Positions 11,914 to 24,308 of a DNA stretch of 64,000 bases are shown one piece after another. The DNA comes from Amblyomma americanum. Lineage: Eukaryota; Arthropoda; Arachnida; Ixodida; Ixodidae. Where the stretch lies: the NCBI RefSeq assembly GCF_052857255.1, contig NC_135504.1, positions 141,386,121 to 141,450,120 of the forward strand. The letters are read 5' to 3'. The notes beneath the pieces were generated by a model. The model saw only the letters and a list, made by a program, of their open reading frames with translations, was not told where the DNA came from and ran no database searches. Made by a program: the position numbers and the translations under genes. Within the stretch, counting starts at the first letter, position 1. Each line of letters starts with the position of its first letter.

Positions 11914-14900
11914 GCGTTGTATAAACTCCGCGGTGGAGAAACTCCGCGATGAAGAAAGTCCGCAACGAACAAACTCCGCGTTGGAGAAACTCCGCGCTGG
12001 AGAAACTCCGTGCTGCATAAAATCTGCGCTGGAGAAACTCCGGGCTGGAGAAACTCCGCGCTGGAGAAACTCCGTGCTGGACAAACTCCGCGCTGGAGAA
12101 ACTCCGTGTTGGAGAAACTCCGCGCTGGAGAAACTTCGCGTTGGAGAAACTGCGCGTTGGAGAAACTCCGCGTTGGAGAAACTCCGCGTTGGAGAAAGTC
12201 CGCGTTGGAGAGAGTCCGCGATGAAAAAATTTCGCGCTGGAGAAACTCCGCGTTTGAGAAACTCCGAACTGGAGAAACTCCGCGATGGAGAAACTCCGCG
12301 ATGGAGACACTCCGCGCTGGAGAAACTGCGTGTTCGGGAAAATTCGCGTTGGAGAAACGGCGCGTTGGAGAAGCTCCGCGTTGGAGAAACTCCGCGCTTG
12401 AAACACACCGCGCTGGAGAAACTCCGCGTTGGAGAAGGTCCGCGTTGGAGAATGTCCGCGTTGGAGAAAGTCCGCGCTGGAGAAACTCCGCGTTGGATAA
12501 ACTCCGCGCTGGAGAAACTCCGCGTTGGAGAAAGTCCGCGTCGGAGAAGGTCCGCGTTGGAGAAACTCCGCGTTGGAGAAACTTCGCGTTGAAGAAACGG
12601 CGCGTTGGAGATTCTCCGCGTTGGAGAAACTCCGCACTTGAAACACACCGCGCTGGAGAAACTCCGCGTTGGAGAAAGTCCGCGTTTGAGAAGGTCCGTG
12701 TTGGAGAAAGTCCGCGTTGGAGAAAGTCCGCGTTGGAGATACTCCGAACTCTAGAAACTCCGCGATGGAGACACTCCGCGCTGGAGAAACTCCGCGTTGG
12801 AGAAAGTCCGCTTTGGAGAAGATCCGCGTTGGAGAAAGTCCGCGTTGGAGAAAGTCCGCGTTGGAGAAACTCCGCGTTGAAGAAAGTCCGCGTTGGAGAA
12901 AGTCCGCGCTGGAGAAACTCCGCGTTGTATAAACTCCGCGATGAAGAAAGTCCGCGACGGACAAACTCCGCGATGGAGAAACTCCGCGTTAGAGAAAAGA
13001 CCGCTCTGGAGAAACTCTACACTGGAGAAACTCCGCGCTGTAGCAACTCCGCGTTGGAGCAACTCCGCGCTGGAGAAACTCTGTGCTGGACAAACTCCGC
13101 GCTGGAGAAACTTCGCTTTGAAGAAACGGCGCGTTGGAGAAACTCCGCGTCGGAGAAGGTCCGCGTTGGAGAAAGTCCGCGTTGGAGAAAATCCGTGATG
13201 TAGAAACTCCGCCTTGGAGAAACTTCGCGTTGAAGAAACGGAGCGTTGGAGATACTCCGCGTTGGAGAAACTACGCGCTTGAAACACAGCGCGCTGGAGA
13301 AACTCCGCGTTGGAGAAAGTCCGCGTTGGAGAAGGTCCGCGTTGGAGAAAGTCCGTGTTGGAGAAAGTCCGCGTTGGAGAAACTCCGCGTTGAAGAAAGT
13401 CCGCGTTGGAGAAAGTCCGCGCTGGAGAAACTCCGCGTTGTATAAACTCCGCGCTGGAGAAACTCCACGATGGAGAACCTCCGCGACGGACAACCTCCGC
13501 GATGGAGAAACTCCGCGTCGGAGAAAAGTCAGCTCTGGAGAAACTCTACGCTGAAGAAACTCCGCGCTAGAGCAACTCCGCGTTCGAGAAACTCCGCGCT
13601 GGAGAAACTCCGTGCTGCATAAAATCTGCGCTGGAGAAACTCCGGGCTGGAGAAACTCCGTGTTGGAGACACTCCGCGCTGGAGAAACTTCGCGTTGGAG
13701 AAACTGCGTGTTGGAGAAACTCCGCGTTGGAGAAAGTCCGCGTTGGAGAAAGTCCGCGTTGGAGAGTGTCCGCGATGGAGAAACTCCGCGCTGGAGAAAC
13801 TCCGTGGTGTGGAAACTTCGCGTAGGAGAAACGGCGCGTTGGAGAAGCTCCGCGTTGGAGAAACACCGCGCTTGAAACACACCGCGCTGGAGAAACTCCG
13901 CGTTGGAGAAAGTCCGCGTTGGAGAAAGTCCGCGTTGGAGAAAGTCCGCGTTGGAGAAACTCCGCGTTGGATAAACTCCGCACTGGAGAAACTCCGCGTT
14001 GGAGAAAGTCCGCGTCGGAGAAGGTCCGCGTTGGAGAAACTCCGCGTTGGAGAAACTACGTGTTGTAGAAACTCCGCTTTGGAGAAACTTCGCGTTGAAG
14101 AAACGGCGCGTTGGAGATTATCCGCGTTGGAGAAACTCCGCACTTGAAACACACCGCGCTGGAGAAACTCCGCGTTGGAGAAAGTCCGCGTTGGAGAAGG
14201 TCCGCGTTGGAGAAAGTCCGCGTTGGAGAAAGTCCGCGTTGGAGAAACTCCGCGTTGAAGAAAGTCCGCGTTGGAGAAAGTCCGCGCTGGAGAAACTCCG
14301 CGTTGTATAAACTCCGCGATGAAGAAAGTCCGCGACGGACAAACTCCGCGATGGAGAAATTCCACGTTGGAGAAAAGTCCGCTCTGGAGAAACTCTACGC
14401 TGAAGAAACTCCGCGCTAGAGCAACTCCGCGTTCGAGAAACTCCGCGCTGGAGAAACTCCGTGCTGCATAAAATCTGCGCTTGAGAAACTCCGGGCTGGA
14501 GAAACTCCGTGTTGGAGAAACTCCGCGCTGGAGAAACTTCGCGTTGGAGAAACTGCGCGTTGGAGAAACTCCGCGTTGGAGAAACTCCGCGTTGGAGAAA
14601 CTCCGCGTTTGAGAAAGTCCGCGTTGGAGAAAGTCCGCGTTGGAGAGTGTCCGCGATGGAGAAACTCCGCGCTGGAGAAACTCCGTGGTGGGGAAACTTC
14701 GCGTAGGAGAAACGGCGCGTTGGAGAAGCTCCGCGTTGGAGAAACACCGCGCTTGAAACACACCGCGCTGGAGAAACTCCGCGTTGGAGAAAGTCCGCGT
14801 TGGAGAAGGTCCGCGTTGGAGAAAGTCCGCGTTGGAGAAAGTCCGCGCTGGAGAAACTCCGCGTTGAATAAACTCCGCGGTGGAGAAACTCCGCGATGAA

Positions 14901-15388
14901 GAAAGTCCGCAACGAACAAACTCCGCTCTGGAGAAACTCTACGCTGGAGAAACTCGGCGCTATAGCAACTCCGCGTTGGAGAAACTCCGCGCTGGAGAAA
15001 CTCCGTGCTGCATAAAATCTGCGCTGGAGAAACTCCGGGCTGGAGAAACTCCGCGCTGGAGAAACTCCGTGCTGGACAAACTCCGCGCTGGAGAAACTCC
15101 GCGATGAAAAAATTTCGCGCTGGAGAAACTCCGCGTTTGAGAAACTCCGAACTGGAGAAACTCCGCGATGGAGAAACTCCGCGCTGGAGAAACTCCGCGA
15201 TGGAGACACTCCGCGCTGGAGAAACTGCGTGTTCGGGAAAATTCGCGTTGGAGAAACGGCGCGTTGGAGAAGCTCCGCGTTGGAGAAACTCCGCGCTTGA
15301 AACACACCGCGCTGGAGAAACTCCGCGTTGGAGAAGGTCCGCGTTGGAGAATGTCCGCGTTGGAGAAAGTCCGCGCTGGAGAAACTCC
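11914..15388 (+). repeat. 3.65-kb higher-order unit, copy 2
   Basis: This is the second nearly complete copy of the unit at 7141-10792. By comparison it lacks 64 bp near 13105 (four monomers), 144 bp near 14350 (nine monomers) and 33 bp near 14927, and has 64 bp more near 14510. It overlaps the first copy of the 3.7 to 3.8-kb duplication beginning near 13785, so units of different registers are interleaved. Confidence 0.82.
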
Positions 15389-17450
15389 GCGTTGGATAAA
15401 CTCCGCGCTGGAGAAACTCCGCGTTGGAGAAAGTCCGCGTCGGAGAAGGTCCGCGTTGGAGAAACTCCGCGTTGGAGAAACTCCGTGTTGTAGAAACTCC
15501 GCTTTGGAGGAACTTCGCGTTGAAGAAACGGCGCGTTGGAGATTCTCCGCGTTGGAGAAACTCCGCACTTGAAACACACCGCGCTGGAGAAACTCCGCGT
15601 TGGAGAAAGTCCGCGTTTGAGAAGGTCCGCGTTGGAGAAAGTCCGCGTTGGAGAAAGTCCGCGTTGGAGAAACTCCGCGTTGAAGAAAGTCCGCGTTGGA
15701 GAAAGTCCGCGCTGGAGAAACTCCGCGTTGTATAAACTCCGCGATGAAGAAAGTCTGCGACGGACAAACTCCGCGCTGGAGAAACTCCGTGTTGGGGAAA
15801 CTTCGCGTTGGAGAAACGGTGCGTTGGAGAAGCTCCGCGTTGGAGAAACTGCGCGCTTGAAACACACCGCGCTGGAGAAACTCCGCGTTGGAGAAAGTCC
15901 GCGTTGGAGAAGGACCGCGTTGGAGAAAGTCCGCGCTGGAGAAACTCCGCGTTGTGTAAACTCCGCGCTGGAGAAACTCCGCGATGGAGAACCTCCGCGA
16001 CGGACAAACTCCGCGATGGAGAAACTCCACGTTGGAGAAAAGTCCGCTCTGGAGAAACTCTACGCTGAAGAAACTCCGCGCTAGAGCAACTCTGCGTTCG
16101 AGAAACTCCGCGCTGGAGAAACTCCGTGCTGCATAAAATCTGCGCTTCAGAAACTCCGGGCTGGAGAAACTCCGTGTTGGAGAAACTCCGCGCTGGAGAA
16201 ACTTCGCGTTGGAGAAACTGCGCGTTGGAGAAACTCCGCGTTGGAGAAACTCCGCGTTGGAGAAACTCCGCGTTTTAGAAAGTCCACGTTGGAGAAAGTC
16301 CGCGTTGGAGAGTGTCCGCGATGGAGAAACTCCGCGCTGGAGAAACTCCGTGGTGGGGAAACTTCGCGTAGGAGAAACGGCGCGTTGGAGAAGCTCCGCG
16401 TTGGAGAAACACAGTGCTTGAAACACACCGCGCTGGAGAAACTCCGCGTTGGAGAAAGTCCGCGTTGGAGAAGGTCCGCGTTGGAGAAAGTCCGCGTTGG
16501 AGAAAGTCCGCGCTGGAGAAACTCCGCGTTGTATAAACTCCGCGATGGAGAAACTCCGCGTTGGAGAAAAGTCCGCTGTGGAGAAACTCTACGCTGGAGA
16601 AACTCCGCGCTATAGCAACTCCGCGTTGGAGAAACTCCGCGCTGGAGAAACTCCGTGCTGCATAAAATCTGCGCTGGAGAAACTCCGGGCTGGAGAAACT
16701 CCGCGCTGGAGAAACTCCGTGCTGGACAAACTCCGCGCTGGAGAAACTCCGTGTTGGAGAAACTCCGCGCTGGAGAAACTTCGCGTTGGAGAAACTCCGC
16801 GTTGGAGAAAGTCCGCGTTGGAGAGAGTCCGCGATGAAAAAATTTCGCGCTGGAGAAACTCTGCGTTTGAGAAACTCCGAACTGGAGAAACTCCGCGATG
16901 GAGAAACTCCGCGATGGAGACACTCCGCGCTGGAGAAACTGCGTGTTCGGGAAAATTCGCGTTGGAGAAACAGCGCGTTGGAGAAGCTCCGCGTTGGAGA
17001 AACTCCGCGCTTGAAACACACCGCGCTGGAGAAACTCCGCGTTGGAGAATGTCCGCGTTGGAGAAAGTCCGCGCTGGAGAAACTCCGCGTTGGATAAACT
17101 CCGCGCTGGAGAAACTCCGCGTTGAAGAAAGTCCGCGTCGGAGAAGGTCCGCGTTGGAGAAACTCCGCGTTGGAGAAACTTCGCGTTGAAGAAACGGCGC
17201 GTTGGAGATTCTCCGCGTTGGAGAAACTCCGCACTTGAAACACACCGCGCTGGAGAAACTCCGCGTTGGAGAAAGTCCGCTTTTGAGAAGGTCCGCGTTG
17301 GAGAAAGTCCGCGTTGGAGAAAGTCCGCGTTGGAGAAACTCCGCGTTGAAGAAAGTCCGCGTTGGAGAAAGTCAGCGCTGGAGAAACTCCGCGTTGTATA
17401 AACTCCGCGATGAAGAAAGTCCGCGACGGACAAACTCCGCGCTGGAGAAA
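13785..17450 (+). repeat. 3.7-kb tandem duplication, copy 1 (copy 2 at 17451-21330)
   Basis: The copy starts at the variant GTGGTGTGGAAACTTCGCG near 13800. Variants recur downstream at offsets of 3,667, then 3,811, then 3,844 bp. The steps reflect 144 bp and 33 bp missing from this copy (near 14350 and 14927). The two copies abut directly near 17450. Confidence 0.85.
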
Positions 17451-20400
17451 CTCCGCGCTGGAGAAACTCCGTGGTGTGGAAACTTCGCGTAGGAGAAACG
17501 GCGCGTTGGAGAAGCTCCGCGTTGGAGAAACACCGCGCTTGAAACACACCGCGCTGGAGAAACTCCGCGTTGGAGAAAGTCCGCGTTGGAGAAAGTCCGC
17601 GTTGGAGAAAGTCCGCGTTGGAGAAACTCCGCGTTGGATAAACTCCGCGCTGGAGAAACTCCGCGTTGGAGAAAGTCCGCGTCGGAGAAGGTCCGCGTTG
17701 GAGAAACTCCGCGTTGGAGAAACTACGTGTTGTAGAAACTCCGCTTTGGAGAAACTTCGCGTTGAAGAAACGGCTCGTTGGAGATTATCCGCGTTGGAGA
17801 AACTCCGCACTTGAAACACACCGCGCTGGAGAAACTCCGCGTTGGAGAAAGTCCGCGTTGGAGAAGGTCCGCGTTGGAGAAAGTCCGCGTTGGAGAAAGT
17901 CCGCGTTGGAGAAACTCCGCGTTGAAGAAAGTCCGCGTTGGAGAAAGTCCGCGCTGGAGAAACTCCGCGTTGTATAAACTCCGCGATGAAGAAAGTCCGC
18001 GACGGACAAACTCCGCGATGGAGAAACTCCGCGTTGGAAAAAGTCCGCTCTGGAGAAACTCTACGCTGGAGAAACTCCGCGATGGAGACACTCCGCGCTG
18101 GAGAAACTCCGCGCTGGAGAAACTCCGCGATGGAGAACCTCCGCGACGGACAAACTCCGCGATGGAGAAATTCCACGTTGGAGAAAAGTCCGCTCTGGAG
18201 AAACTCTACGCTGAAGAAACTCCGCGCTAGAGCAACTCCGCGTTCGAGAAACTCCGCGCTGGAGAAACTCCGTGCTGCATAAAATCTGCGCTTGAGAAAC
18301 TCCGGGCTGGAGAAACTCCGTGTTGGAGAAACTCCGCGCTGGAGAAACTTCGCGTTGGAGAAACTGCGCGTTGGAGAAACTCCGCGTTGGAGAAACTCCG
18401 CGTTGGAGAAACTCCGCGTTTGAGAAAGTCCGCGTTGGAGAAAGTCCGCGTTGGAGAGTGTCCGCGATGGAGAAACTCCGCGCTGGAGAAACTCCGTGGT
18501 GGGGAAACTTCGCGTAGGAGAAACGGCGCGTTGGAGAAGCTCCGCGTTGGAGAAACACCGCGCTTGAAACACACCGCGCTGGAGAAACTCCGCGTTGGAG
18601 AAAGTCCGCGTTGGAGAAGGTCCGCGTTGGAGAAAGTCCGCGTTGGAGAAAGTCCGCGCTGGAGAAACTCCGCGTTGAATAAACTCCGCGGTGGAGAAAC
18701 TCCGCGATGAAGAAAGTCCGCAACGAACAAACTCCGCTATGGAGAAACTCCGCGTTGGAGAAAAGTCCGCTCTGGAGAAACTCTACGCTGGAGAAACTCG
18801 GCGCTATAGCAACTCCGCGTTGGAGAAACTCCGCGCTGGAGAAACTCCGTGCTGCATAAAATCTGCGCTGGAGAAACTCCGGGCTGGAGAAACTCCGCGC
18901 TGGAGAAACTCCGTGCTGGACAAACTCCGCGCTGGAGAAACTCCGCGATGAAAAAATTTCGCGCTGGAGAAACTCCGCGTTTGAGAAACTCCGAACTGGA
19001 GAAACTCCGCGATGGAGAAACTCCGCGCTGGAGAAACTCCGCGATGGAGACACTCCGCGCTGGAGAAACTGCGTGTTCGGGAAAATTCGCGTTGGAGAAA
19101 CGGCGCGTTGGAGAAGCTCCGCGTTGGAGAAACTCCGCGCTTGAAACACACCGCGCTGGAGAAACTCCGCGTTGGAGAAGGTCCGCGTTGGAGAATGTCC
19201 GCGTTGGAGAAAGTCCGCGCTGGAGAAACTCCGCGTTGGATAAACTCCGCGCTGGAGAAACTCCGCGTTGGAGAAAGTCCGCGTCGGAGAAGGTCCGCGT
19301 TGGAGAAACTCCGCGTTGGAGAAACTCCGTGTTGTAGAAACTCCGCTTTGGAGGAACTTCGCGTTGAAGAAACGGCGCGTTGGAGATTCTCCGCGTTGGA
19401 GAAACTCCGCACTTGAAACACACCGCGCTGGAGAAACTCCGCGTTGGAGAAAGTCCGCGTTTGAGAAGGTCCGCGTTGGAGAAAGTCCGTGTTGGAGAAA
19501 GTCCGCGTTGGAGAAACTCCGCGTTGAAGAAAGTCCGCGTTGGAGAAAGTCCGCGCTGGAGAAACTCCGCGTTGTATAAACTCCGCGATGAAGAAAGTCC
19601 GCGACGGACAAACTCCGCGCTGGAGAAACTCCGTGTTGGGGAAACTTCGCGTTGGAGAAACGGTGCGTTGGAGAAGCTCCGCGTTGGAGAAACTGCGCGC
19701 TTGAAACACACCGCGCTGGAGAAACTCCGCGTTGGAGAAAGTCCGCGTTGGAGAAGGTCCGCGTTGGAGAAAGTCCGCGCTGGAGAAACTCCGCGTTGTA
19801 TAAACTCCGCGCTGGAGAAACTCCGCGATGGAGAACCTCCGCGACGGACAAACTCCGCGATGGAGAAACTCCACGTTGGAGAAAAGTCCGCTCTGGAGAA
19901 ACTCTACGCTGAAGAAACTCCGCGCTAGAGCAACTCTGCGTTCGAGAAACTCCGCGCTGGAGAAACTCCGTGCTGCATAAAATCTGCGCTTCAGAAACTC
20001 CGGGCTGGAGAAACTCCGTGTTGGAGAAACTCCGCGCTGGAGAAACTTCGCGTTGGAGAAACTGCGCGTTGGAGAAACTCCGCGTTGGAGAAACTCCGCG
20101 TTGGAGAAACTCCGCGTTTGAGAAAGTCCACGTTGGAGAAAGTCCGCGTTGGAGAGTGTCCGCGATGGAGAAACTCCGCGCTGGAGAAACTCCGTGGTGG
20201 GGAAACTTCGCGTAGGAGAAACGGCGCGTTGGAGAAGCTCCGCGTTGGAGAAACACAGCGCTTGAAACACACCGCGCTGGAGAAACTCCGCGTTGGAGAA
20301 AGTCCGCGTTGGAGAAGGTCCGCGTTGGAGAAAGTCCGCGTTGGAGAAAGTCCGCGCTGGAGAAACTCCGCGTTGTATAAACTCCGCGATGGAGAAACTC

Positions 20401-21330
20401 CGCGTTGGAGAAAAGTCCGCTGTGGAGAAACTCTACGCTGGAGAAACTCCGCGCTATAGCAACTCCGCGTTGGAGAAACTCCGCGCTGGAGAAACTCCGT
20501 GCTGCATAAAATCTGCGCTGGAGAAACTCCGGGCTGGAGAAACTCCGCGCTGGAGAAACTCCGTGCTGGACAAAACTCCGCGCTGGAGAAACTCCGTGTT
20601 GGAGAAACTCCGCGCTGGAGAAACTTCGCGTTGGAGAAACTGCGCGTTGGAGAAACTCCGCGTTGGAGAAACTCCGCGTTGGAGAAAGTCCGCGTTGGAG
20701 AGAGTCCGCGATGAAAAAATTTCGCGCTGGAGAAACTCCGCGTTTGAGAAACTCCGAACTGGAGAAACTCCGCGATGGAGAAACTCCGCGATGGAGACAC
20801 TCCGCGCTGGAGAAACTGCGTGTTCGGGAAAATTCGCGTTGGAGAAACAGCGCGTTGGAGAAGCTCCGCGTTGGAGAAACTCCGCGCTTGAAACACACCG
20901 CGCTGGAGAAACTCCGCGTTGGAGAAGGTCCGCGTTGGAGAATGTCCGCGTTGGAGAAAGTCCGCGCTGGAGAAACTCCGCGTTGGATAAACTCCGCGCT
21001 GGAGAAACTCCGCGTTGGAGAAAGTCCGCGTCGGAGAAGGTCCGCGTTGGAGAAACTCCGCGTTGGAGAAACTTCGCGTTGAAGAAACGGCGCGTTGGAG
21101 ATTCTCCGCGTTGGAGAAACTCCGCACTTGAAACACACCGCGCTGGAGAAACTCCGCGTTGGAGAAAGTCCGCGTTTGAGAAGGTCCGCGTTGGAGAAAG
21201 TCCGCGTTGGAGAAAGTCCGCGTTGGAGAAACTCCGCGTTGAAGAAAGTCCGCGTTGGAGAAAGTCAGCGCTGGAGAAACTCCGCGTTGTATAAACTCCG
21301 CGATGAAGAAAGTCCGCGACGGACAAACTC
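17451..21330 (+). repeat. 3.8-kb tandem duplication, copy 2
   Basis: This copy directly follows the first. It retains the nine-monomer segment (about 18009-18160) and the 33-bp piece (about 18740-18770) that copy 1 lacks. The two copies share unusual variants, for example GAAACAGCGCGTTGG at 16966 and 20844 and AGTCCGCTGTGG at 16563 and 20407. Single-base private changes such as GACAAAACTCC near 20570 separate the copies. This is the last block with domain A markers. Confidence 0.85.
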
Positions 21331-22106
21331 CGCGCTGGAGAAACTCCGTGTTGGGGAAACTTCGCGTTGGAGAAACGGTGCGTTGGAGAAGCTCCGCGTT
21401 GGAGAAACTCCGCGCTTGAAACACACCGCGCTGGAGAAACTCCGCGTTGGAGAAAGTTCGCGTTGGAGAAGGTCCGCGTTGGAGAAAGTCCGCGTTGGAG
21501 AAAGTCCGCGCTGGAGAAACTCCGCGTTGTATAAACTCCGCGCTGGAGAAACTCCGCGATGAAGAAAGTCCGCGACGGTCAGACTCCGCGATGGAGAAAC
21601 TCCGCGTTGGAGAAAAGTCCGCTCTGGAGAAACTCTACGCTGGAGAAACTCCGCGCTGGAGCAGCAACTCCGCGTTGGAGAAACTCTGCGCTGGAGAAAC
21701 TCTGTGCTGCATAAAATCTGCGCTGGAGAAACTCCGGGCTGGAGAAACTCCGCGCTGGAGAAACTCCGTGCTGGACAAACTCCGCGCTGGAGAAACTTCG
21801 CGTTGGAGAAACTGCGCGTTGGAGAAACTCCGCGTTGGAGAAATTCCGCGTTGGAGAAAGTCCGCGTTGGAGAAATTCCGCGTTGGAGAGAGTCTGCGAT
21901 GGAGAAATTCCGCGCTGGAGAAACTCCGCGTTTGAGAAACTCCGAACTCTAGAAACTCCGCGATGGAGACACTCCGCGCTGGAGAAACTCCGCGTTGGAG
22001 AAAGTCCGCGTCGGAGAAGGTCCGCGGTGGAGAAAGTCCGCGTTGGAGAAACTTCGCATTGAAGAAACGGAGCGTTGGAGAAACTCCGCGTTAGAGAAAC
22101 TCCGCG

Positions 22107-22466
22107 CTTGAAACACACCGCGCTGGAGAAACTCCGCGTTAGAGAAAGTCCGCGTCGGAGAAGGTCCGCGTTGGAGAAAGTCCGCGTTGGAGAAAATCCG
22201 TGTTGTGGAAGCTCCGCCTTGGAGAAACTTCGCGTTGAAGAAACGGCGCGTTGGAGAAACTCCGCGTTCGAGAAACACCGCGCTTGAAACACACCGCGCT
22301 GGTGAAACTCCGCGTTGGAGAAAGTCCGCGTCGGAGAAGGTCCGCGTTGGAGAAACTCCGCGTTGGAGAAACTACGTGTTGTAGAAACTCCGCTTTGGAG
22401 ACACTTCGCGTTGAAGAAACGGCGCGTTGGAGATTATCCGCGTTGGAGAAACTCCGCACTTGAAAC
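22107..22466 (+). repeat. 176-bp (11-monomer) sub-repeat block
   Basis: The variant CTTGAAACACACC marks one position per unit and occurs at 22107, 22283 and 22459, exactly 176 bp apart. Each interval holds eleven monomers with the same order of variants: GTTAGAG or GTTGGAG, GTCGGAGAAGG, GTGTTGTAGAAACTCC, then GTTGAAGAAACGGCG. In the third instance the preceding bases read GCACTTG instead of GCGCTTG. Confidence 0.85.
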
Positions 22467-23948
22467 ACACCGCGCTGGAGAAACTCCGCGTTGGAGAAAG
22501 TCCGCGTTGGAGAAGGTCCGCGTTGGAGAAAGTCCGCGTTGGAGAAAGTCCGCGTTGGAGAAACTCCGCGTTGAAGAAAGTCCGCGTTGGAGAAAGTCCG
22601 CGCTGGAGAAACTCCGCGTTGTATAAACTCCGCGATGAAGAAAGTCCGCGACGGACAAACTTCGCGATGGAGAAACTCCGCGTTGGAGAAAAGTCCGCTC
22701 TGGAGAAACTCTACGCTTGAGAAACTCCGCGATGGAGACACTCCGCGCTGGAGAAACTCCGCGCTGGAGAAACTCCGCGCTGGAGAAACTCCGTGTTGGG
22801 GAAACTTCGCGTTGGAGAAACGGTGCGTTGGAGAAGCTCCGCGTTGGAGAAACTCCGCGCTTGAAACACACCACGCTGGAGAAACTCCGCGTTGGAGAAA
22901 GTCCGCGTTGGAGAAAGTCCGCGTTGGAGAAAGTCCGCGCTGGAGAAACTCCGCGTTGTATAAACTCCGCGGTGGAGAAACTCCGCGATGAAGAAAGTCC
23001 GCAACGAACAAATTCCGCGATGGAGAAACTCCGCGTTGGAGAAAAGTCCGCTCTGGAGAAACTCTACGCTGGAGAAACTCCGCGCTGGAGCAACTCCGCG
23101 TTGGAGAAACTCCGCGCTGGAGAAACTCCGTGCTGCATAAAATCTGCGCTGGAGAAACTCCGGGCTGGAGAAACTCCGCGCTGGAGAAACTCCGTGCTGG
23201 ACAAACTCCGCGCTGGAGAAACTTCGCGTTGGAGAAACTGCGCGTTGGAGAAACTCAGCGTTGGAGAAACTCCGCGTTGGAGAAAGTCCGCGTTGGAGAA
23301 ATTCCGCGTTGGAGAGAGTCTGCGATGGCGAAATTCCGCGCTGGAGAAACTCCGCGTTTGAGATACTCCGAACTCTAGAAACTCCGCGATGGAGACACTC
23401 CGCGCTGGAGAAACTCCGCGTTGGAGAAAGTCCGCTTTGGAGAAGATCCGCGTTGGAGAAAGTCCGCGTTGGAGAAAGTCCGCGTTGGAGAAATTCCGCG
23501 TTGGAGAGAGTCTGCGATGGAGAAATTGCGCGCTGGAGAAACTCCGCGTTTGAGAAACTCCGAACTCTAGAAACTCCGCGATGGAGACACTCCGCGCTGG
23601 AGAAACTCCGCGTTGGAGAAAGTCCGCGTCGGAGAAGGTCCGCGGTGGAGAAAGTCCGCGTTGGAGAAACTTCGCATTGAAGAAACGGCGCGTCGGAGAT
23701 TCTCCGCGTTGGAGAAACTCCGCACTTGAAACACACCGCGCTGGAGAAACTCCGCGTTGGAGAAAGTCCGCGTTTGAGAAATTCCGAACTGGAGAAGCTC
23801 CGCGCTCGAGATACTCCGCGGTGGAGAAACTCCGCGCTGGAGAAACTCCGTGTTGGAAAAACTCTGTGTTGGAGAAATTTCGCCTTGGAGAAACTTCGCT
23901 TTGAAGAAACGGCGCGTTGGAGAAACTCCGCGTTAGAGAAACTCCGCG

Positions 23949-24308
23949 CTTGAAACACACCGCGCTGGAGAAACTCCGCGTTAGAGAAAGTCCGCGTCGG
24001 AGAAGGTCCGCGTTGGAGAAAGTCCGCGTTGGAGAAAATCCGTGTTGTAGAAGCTCCGCCTTGGAGAAACTTCGCGTTGAAGAAACGGCGCGTTGGAGAA
24101 ACTCCGCGTTCGAGAAACTCCGCGCTTGAAACACACCGCGCTGGAGAAACTCCGCGTTGGAGAAAGTCCGCGTCGGAGAAGGTCCGCGTTGGAGAAACTC
24201 CGCGTTGAAGAAACTCCGTGTTGTAGAAACTCCGCTTTGGAGAAACTTCGCGTTGAAGAAACGGCGCGTTGGAGATTATCCGCGTTGGAGAAACTCCGCA
24301 CTTGAAAC
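23949..24308 (+). repeat. 176-bp (11-monomer) sub-repeat block
   Basis: CTTGAAACAC occurs at 23949, 24125 and 24301 with an exact spacing of 176 bp. The variant order between the markers matches the block at 22.1 kb. After the third marker the sequence jumps to GAAACACTCCGCG rather than GAAACACACCGCG, which suggests a local junction. Confidence 0.82.

Larger units (their letters stand above)
1..21400 (+). repeat. Higher-order-repeat domain A
   Basis: This part is defined by variant monomers not seen further right. GATGAAAAAATTTCGCG occurs near 1491, 3189, 5750, 7447, 10507, 11099, 12220, 15103, 16832, 18947 and 20710. GTGTTCGGGAAAATTC occurs near 3313, 5877, 7557, 10631, 11209, 12330, 15229, 16947, 19075 and 20821. 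At the corresponding position of domain B the first variant reads GATGGAGAAATTCCG, so the two domains carry alternative states of one ancestral unit. The right edge is placed between the end of the 3.8-kb duplication (about 21.33 kb) and the first B-type variant (about 21.88 kb). The exact switch point is uncertain by a few hundred bases. Confidence 0.85.
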
